This document shows, one piece after another, positions 6,797 through 10,384 of a stretch of DNA of 10,384 nucleotides. Both the position numbers and the translations under genes were made by a program. Origin of the DNA: Dehalococcoidia bacterium UBA7891. Its GTDB lineage: Bacteria; Chloroflexota; Dehalococcoidia; Lucifugimonadales; UBA826. The stretch is taken from assembly GCA_002500485.1 (NCBI GenBank), contig DLRJ01000162.1, positions 1 to 10,384 on the forward strand. The letters are read 5' to 3'. Below the pieces are notes generated by a model. That model made no database searches. It worked only from the letters and a program-made list of their open reading frames with translations, and was not told the DNA's origin. The stretch's first letter is position 1, and each line of letters opens with the position of its first letter.

Positions 6797-7531
6797 ATGC
6801 CGGATATGAAAAAGACAGCCCTAATAACGGGAGGGTCCAGGGGAATTGGTAAAGCTATAGCGAAGGATTTTTCAAAGAATGGGATCGACGTTGTAGTAAC
6901 CGGCAGAGATAAAGACCGGCTCCGAGCCACGGCAAAAGAACTTGAAACATATGGTAACAATGCTTACTGGATAGATGCAGATTTAGGCACTGACACAGGA
7001 GTGACTCGAATCTTTGAATTCCTAAAAGAAAAGAACCTTCAAGTGAACGTCCTGGTGAACAACGCTGCAATTATTCATTTATCTACACATTTGATAGATT
7101 TCGATATGGAGAATTGGCAGGAAGTTATAAATGTCAATTTGATCGGTGCAGTAAAAATAACAAAGCTTCTACTACCTGGCATGGTTTCCCAAAATTACGG
7201 AAAAATCATCAATATCTCATCGATAGGTGGACGGAAGGGAGCAGCAGGAAGAAGTGCCTATAGGGTAACCAAGGCCGGATTAATTAGTTTTACAGAATCA
7301 TTGGCTGCAGAGGTAAAATCTTCTGGGATAGACGTCAACTGCGTTTGCCCCGGTAGCGTTGTTACAGAAGGCTATGTGGAGGCATTTGGTCATCAATCCA
7401 TTGAAAACGATCACATGATGGACCCATCTGAAATTGCCACTTTATGCTCATTTTTGGTAAGTGACAATTCTTCCGCCGTCACAGGAGCAACCATCGATGC
7501 ATACGGACCTTCAAACCCATTATTCAGATAA
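6797..7531 (+). CDS. Classical short-chain dehydrogenase/reductase (SDR)
   Basis: A 244-residue cytoplasmic oxidoreductase of standard classical SDR length, interconverting an alcohol and a ketone with NAD(P). The cofactor loop is TGGSRGIG (11-18), and Arg37 in VTGRD after strand 2 suggests NADP preference. The structural motif reads NNAA (88-91) rather than the usual NNAG, Asn114 is in NVNL, and the catalytic Ser142 (ISS), Tyr155 and Lys159 (YRVTK) are all present, followed by CPGSVVTEG (184-192). The FabG-like pattern does not fix the substrate. The ATG at 6797 is preceded by GAGG with a 5-nt spacer; an alternative ATG three codons in lacks a better site. The CoA-transferase follows on the same strand after 85 bp, and the large hydrolase diverges upstream. 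Confidence 0.92.
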   Translation: MPDMKKTALITGGSRGIGKAIAKDFSKNGIDVVVTGRDKDRLRATAKELETYGNNAYWIDADLGTDTGVTRIFEFLKEKNLQVNVLVNNAAIIHLSTHLIDFDMENWQEVINVNLIGAVKITKLLLPGMVSQNYGKIINISSIGGRKGAAGRSAYRVTKAGLISFTESLAAEVKSSGIDVNCVCPGSVVTEGYVEAFGHQSIENDHMMDPSEIATLCSFLVSDNSSAVTGATIDAYGPSNPLFR

Positions 7532-7616
7532 CTTAACAACATTTTTGATTGGTGAATGTTCCTGTTAGTATTGCCAAAGCCTCCAAAAAATATGCCCTTA
7601 AAAGATCTCAAGGCTT

Positions 7617-8843
7617 ATGAACAACATTAATAAAGGTCCCCTTCAAGGAATGAAAGTCCTGGATTGGACTATGTGGCAGTTTGGACCTGTCTCAACAATG
7701 ATGATGGCAGACTTAGGGGCCGAAGTTATTAAAATAGAGTCCTTGGATGGAGACCATGGGAGACAGTTTGGGCAGGTAAGTGGGGTGGCGAGTAATGCAT
7801 ACGACGGGGTCAGCTCTCACTATTTTGAGGTACTCAACAGGCAGAAGCTTGGTATAGCTATCAATTTAAAGGCAAAACGTGGGCAAAAAATTATTCACTC
7901 CCTAGTAAAGGAATCCGATGTTTTCGTTCAGAATTTCAGACAAGGTGTCGCAGAAAGACTTGGTTTAGGTTGGGAAGATTTACAAAAAATAAATTCTCAA
8001 CTGGTATACGGGTCAGCTACTGGATATGGACCGCTGGGAGGAGATTCCAATAAACCAGCCTTTGCCTTGACTGGAGAGGCTAGATCAGGCTCTTTATGGT
8101 GGGGAGGACCGGAAGATGACACACCTTACAACCTACATGGTGTCGCAGACCAGATGGCAGGGATAATGCTTAGTTACGGCATATTATCGGGACTACTTTA
8201 CAAAGAACGTCATGGCATCGGTCAAAAAGTTGAAACTTCTCACCTAGGCAGCATGATGTGGTTGGGAATGATGCGGGATGGAATAGGGCTACTTGAAGGT
8301 CAGGAATTGAGTAGGCAACACAGAAGTAACATGAACAACCCCTTGTGGAATACCTACAAAACCAAAGATCAAGTCTGGATTGCATTATCCATGAGCCAAG
8401 GGGTGAGGTATTGGCCTATTTTCTGTAAAACGATTGGACGTGAAGATTTCATCACACAGGCTGAATTCAGTACCCCTAAATCGAGGGAAGAAAACAAACA
8501 CCACGTAATTGGTGAATTGGACAAAATATTTGGATCAAAGACTTTTCCAGAGTGGGAAAAAATATTGGGGAGTTCTGATTTGATATGGGAAAAAGTTCAA
8601 TCAACCCTTGATTTGCCCAAAGACAATCAAGTCACACTAAATAATTATCTTGTGCCTTTTGATCATCCAATCATCGGTGATTCGATGTGGCATCAACTCC
8701 CATTGGCCTTTGACAAAACTCCGTTATCTACGGAAAAAATGGCACCATCTCTAGGAGAAAACACAGAAGAAATCCTTATCGATCGCCTGGGTTATTCTTG
8801 GGACGATATATCATCGTTACAGGATGAAGGGATTATTTTGTAG
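7617..8843 (+). CDS. CaiB/BaiF family III CoA-transferase
   Basis: A 408-residue protein of the usual family length, which moves CoA between carboxylic acids in the cytoplasm. Visible blocks are GMKVLDWTMWQFGP (11-24), MADLGAEVIKIES (30-42), the DVFVQNFRQGVAERLGL segment (101-117), GSATGYGPLG (132-141) and APSLGENTEEIL (376-387). Asp178 in VADQMAG occupies the place of the catalytic Asp that forms the acyl-anhydride intermediate in formyl-CoA transferase. The acid substrate cannot be read from sequence. Only AAGG with a 3-nt spacer precedes the ATG, but an in-frame TAA at 7599-7601 leaves no earlier start. The 85-bp gap after the SDR has no strong promoter or terminator, so the two may be co-transcribed. 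Confidence 0.92.
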   Translation: MNNINKGPLQGMKVLDWTMWQFGPVSTMMMADLGAEVIKIESLDGDHGRQFGQVSGVASNAYDGVSSHYFEVLNRQKLGIAINLKAKRGQKIIHSLVKESDVFVQNFRQGVAERLGLGWEDLQKINSQLVYGSATGYGPLGGDSNKPAFALTGEARSGSLWWGGPEDDTPYNLHGVADQMAGIMLSYGILSGLLYKERHGIGQKVETSHLGSMMWLGMMRDGIGLLEGQELSRQHRSNMNNPLWNTYKTKDQVWIALSMSQGVRYWPIFCKTIGREDFITQAEFSTPKSREENKHHVIGELDKIFGSKTFPEWEKILGSSDLIWEKVQSTLDLPKDNQVTLNNYLVPFDHPIIGDSMWHQLPLAFDKTPLSTEKMAPSLGENTEEILIDRLGYSWDDISSLQDEGIIL

Positions 8844-8849
8844 CTTAAT

Positions 8850-8878
8850 CTTTTAATTTCATTGATGGAATTTAAAAG
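8850..8878. terminator. AT-rich hairpin between convergent genes
   Basis: An 11-bp stem, CTTTTAATTTC (8850-8860) with GAATTTAAAAG (8868-8878), has one mismatch and a 7-nt loop. It spans the 28-bp gap between the CoA-transferase and transporter stop codons and could act in both directions. It is AT-rich and weak and is not followed by a clean T-run. Confidence 0.35.
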
Positions 8879-9636
8879 GGAAGGTAAAAAGGCTCCGTAA
8901 GTTTAGTGTCGAATGCTACATCGGACATTAACAGAAGACCAAAAACTATACTGGCGGTTCCTGCTACTCCATTTACTATATTGGTAATCCTTTTATTGTT
9001 GGAGCTTATTACAAAAGGAACACTCAATAAAATGGTGATTAGCGCCATAGAAAATACTGTACCTACACCAAAAAGGATCAAATAAAGCAATCCTGTGGTA
9101 AAGGTATCTATTGTAGGCAATAAAACCAGCATCACGGCTGCACTACCTGCCATACCGTGTATAAATCCGATTAAAAAAGATTTAAGGCGAAAAAATGGCC
9201 TGCCTGGATTAAAAAGTGAGTGAGGTTTCTCAATGGAGGGATCTTCTTGTGATGAATGAGTCCCATGAATATGCATATGAGAACCACCATCGTGAGCATG
9301 TTGATGCACATGTAAGTGGCGCCTCCTCAAATTCCAGTACACCTGGAGGCCCAAGAATATCAGCATCGCTGCCACACCAAGTTCAAAATAATGGGCAACT
9401 CCTTCATAAAAATCCATTACGGCAGACTTAAGAAGTAATATGACTATCCCCAATATTAGTAGTGGTGCTGTGTGCCCGAGCCCCCACGAGGCACCTACCC
9501 AGAGGCTTCGAAACGCATTTCCATACTCATTTACTATTGTTCCCACAGCAACAACATGATCAGCATCGGTAGCATGCTTGAGTCCAAGTAAAAACCCAAG
9601 AATAACCACAGCTATTGCCCCAGAATCACTATCCAA
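8872..9636 (-). CDS. Small nickel/cobalt transporter-like membrane protein (HoxN/NixA/UreH-like)
   Basis: A 254-residue integral membrane protein with about six hydrophobic segments (near 7-20, 43-69, 83-101, 151-173, 179-209 and 215-238). The signature HATDADH (21-27) matches the His-x4-Asp-His motif that binds nickel or cobalt in the NiCoT family, and GLGHTAPLL (52-60) resembles the family's second motif. GFIHGMAGSAA (157-167) looks like a partner half-repeat. Between segments 3 and 4 lies a His-rich loop, with nine His between 107 and 127. It is shorter than typical eight-segment NiCoTs of about 340 residues and closer to UreH-type proteins. Import of Ni or Co is likely, though efflux cannot be excluded. 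No urease, hydrogenase or cobalamin gene is in the window. The start is TTG. Confidence 0.82.
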   Translation of the reverse strand: MDSDSGAIAVVILGFLLGLKHATDADHVVAVGTIVNEYGNAFRSLWVGASWGLGHTAPLLILGIVILLLKSAVMDFYEGVAHYFELGVAAMLIFLGLQVYWNLRRRHLHVHQHAHDGGSHMHIHGTHSSQEDPSIEKPHSLFNPGRPFFRLKSFLIGFIHGMAGSAAVMLVLLPTIDTFTTGLLYLILFGVGTVFSMALITILLSVPFVISSNNKRITNIVNGVAGTASIVFGLLLMSDVAFDTKLTEPFYLPF

Positions 9637-9643
9637 AAAAACA

Positions 9644-9647
9644 CCTC
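9644..9647 (-). promoter_or_regulatory. Ribosome binding site deciding a TTG start
   Basis: GAGG on the minus strand is followed by a 7-nt T-rich spacer and TTG at 9636-9634. An in-frame TGA at 9648-9646 excludes any earlier start, and the first conserved motif begins only 20 codons later, so TTG is the natural start. Confidence 0.6.
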
Positions 9648-9669
9648 AATGAAATTTGCTCCAACCCCT

Positions 9670-9687
9670 ATGATACATTAGTATCAT
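9670..9687. promoter_or_regulatory. Perfect interrupted palindrome, candidate operator of the transporter/glycosylase pair
   Basis: ATGATAC (9670-9676) and GTATCAT (9681-9687) are exact reverse complements separated by ATTA. The element lies in the 55-bp gap between two divergent starts and ends 4 bp before the glycosylase ATG. It includes TATGAT (9669-9674), a good forward -10 match, and TATCAT on the minus strand (9675-9670), so a bound regulator would cover both start regions. A metal sensor is suggested by the transporter but not shown. Confidence 0.5.
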
Positions 9688-9691
9688 TCCT

Positions 9692-10336
9692 ATGACTGTT
9701 TTGTTTGAAAAACTACACGGCCCAGATGGTGCCTTGAAGGCCATATCCAATTTGGATAAAGACATCGAACTAGCCCTTGAAACATATGGCCCCCCACCCG
9801 ATCGTTCATTACCTGCTACCTTCCAAACATTAGCTAGGTCAATCGTCGGTCAGCAAATTTCGGGAGCTGCCGCAACCAGCGTATGGAAGCGTATGAAAGA
9901 GGCAGAAGTCTCGACAGAACAAGTTATATCTAAACTGGAACCAGACGATATGATGCCACTGGGGTTATCCCGTAGAAAAGCTGAATATATCATAGGAATA
10001 GCTAAGGAAATCACCACTGGAGAATTAGATCTAAAATCATTTCCTCAAATGAGTGGCGAATCTGTGCAAGAAAGACTCGTTAAGATTAGGGGCGTCGGTG
10101 CTTGGACGGCAGACAATTATCGGCTTTTTGCTCTTGCAGACCTAGATGCCTGGCCAGTAGCTGATATAGCGCTCCAGGAAGGAATGAAAATACTTAAATC
10201 GCTTGATATGAGACCAGATGTGAAAACCATGGAAACCATGGGCGAACCATGGAGACCTTTTAGGGGTGTCGGGGCACTTATCCTATGGCATATATATGGT
10301 TCTCACAAAAGAAAGGCTACGATAGCCGATATCTAA
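9692..10336 (+). CDS. DNA-3-methyladenine glycosylase II-like (AlkA-type HhH-GPD glycosylase)
   Basis: A 214-residue base-excision repair enzyme of the HhH-GPD superfamily that removes alkylated bases such as 3-methyladenine from DNA. The early helix carries SIVGQQIS (50-57), typical of the AlkA branch. The helix-hairpin-helix ends in KIRGVGAWTAD (131-141), and the catalytic Asp158 sits in WPVADIALQ (154-162). Cysteine ligands for an iron-sulphur cluster, as in Nth and MutY, are absent. It lacks the N-terminal domain of E. coli AlkA (282 residues), which is usual for the shorter bacterial, archaeal and yeast Mag1-like forms. No Shine-Dalgarno precedes the ATG, because the operator-like palindrome ends 4 bp upstream. 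The transcript may therefore have a very short leader or none. Confidence 0.9.
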   Translation: MTVLFEKLHGPDGALKAISNLDKDIELALETYGPPPDRSLPATFQTLARSIVGQQISGAAATSVWKRMKEAEVSTEQVISKLEPDDMMPLGLSRRKAEYIIGIAKEITTGELDLKSFPQMSGESVQERLVKIRGVGAWTADNYRLFALADLDAWPVADIALQEGMKILKSLDMRPDVKTMETMGEPWRPFRGVGALILWHIYGSHKRKATIADI

Positions 10337-10352
10337 CTCATAGCAGGACCCA

Positions 10353-10384
10353 ATGGTAAATAAAGATACCCCGCCATGGCGTAA
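10353..10384 (+). CDS. Probable start of the next gene, cut by window edge
   Basis: An ATG lies 16 bp after the glycosylase stop, preceded by AGGA at 10345-10348 with a 4-nt spacer. The frame stays open for the ten codons visible, reading MVNKDTPPWR. The spacing suggests co-transcription with the glycosylase. Nothing can be said about function from so few residues, and it could still be a chance open frame. Confidence 0.4.
   Translation, partial: MVNKDTPPWR

Noticed and set aside
7545..7574. Promoter for the CoA-transferase (TTGATT, 18 bp, TATTGC)
   Set aside because: The -10 matches only three of six bases and alternatives have wrong spacing, so I did not list it as a feature. Read-through from the SDR is equally likely.
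10225..10252. Three closely spaced AACCATGG words
   Set aside because: They are in the reading frame of the glycosylase (KTMETMGEPW) at unequal spacing and are explained by codon choice for Thr-Met and Pro-Trp residues.

Overview
The window looks like part of a free-living bacterial chromosome of moderate to low GC (roughly low 40s percent by eye, not computed). Its gene content is a dense run of small-molecule catabolic enzymes: an extended SDR of the uronate-dehydrogenase type, a D-2-hydroxyacid dehydrogenase, an amidohydrolase, a luciferase-like flavin/F420 oxidoreductase, a 665-residue alpha/beta hydrolase-domain protein, a classical SDR and a family III CoA-transferase. This mix, with Shine-Dalgarno-led genes and two TTG starts, resembles marine Chloroflexota of the SAR202 / Dehalococcoidia type, which are known for expanded flavin monooxygenase, SDR, amidohydrolase and CaiB families. 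The taxonomic call is an inference from family content, not from a marker gene. I see no phage, transposon, CRISPR or toxin-antitoxin signature.

Layout. A tRNA-Arg(CCT) runs off the left edge on the minus strand. Next comes a Udh-like NAD-dependent oxidoreductase (+), then a D-2-hydroxyacid dehydrogenase (-) and an amidohydrolase (+) that share a 172-bp divergent promoter region. A small TTG-started unknown protein (-) and an LLM-class oxidoreductase (+) share a 67-bp divergent region with overlapping promoter elements. The 665-aa hydrolase (-) and the SDR (+) share a 161-bp divergent region, and the SDR is followed on the same strand, after 85 bp, by the CoA-transferase. The right end holds a small nickel/cobalt transporter-like protein with a His-rich loop (-) and, 55 bp away and divergent, an AlkA-type DNA glycosylase (+). 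An 18-bp interrupted palindrome lies between them. A probable next gene begins at 10353 and leaves the window. No stretch over 300 bp lacks a gene. The 41-bp convergent gap 1126-1166 shows no clear terminator.

How the genes may work together. From 199 to 8843 the enzymes could form a loose catabolic set for oxidised organic acids, sugar acids or cyclic ketones. Dehydrogenation (the two SDRs and the 2-hydroxyacid dehydrogenase), flavin-dependent oxidation (LLM), ester, lactone or C-C hydrolysis (amidohydrolase, alpha/beta hydrolase) and CoA activation (CoA-transferase) would follow one another. They are not one operon: the strand alternates almost gene by gene, so co-function is a hypothesis only. 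The nickel transporter and the DNA glycosylase look like unrelated housekeeping or accessory genes that share a control region.
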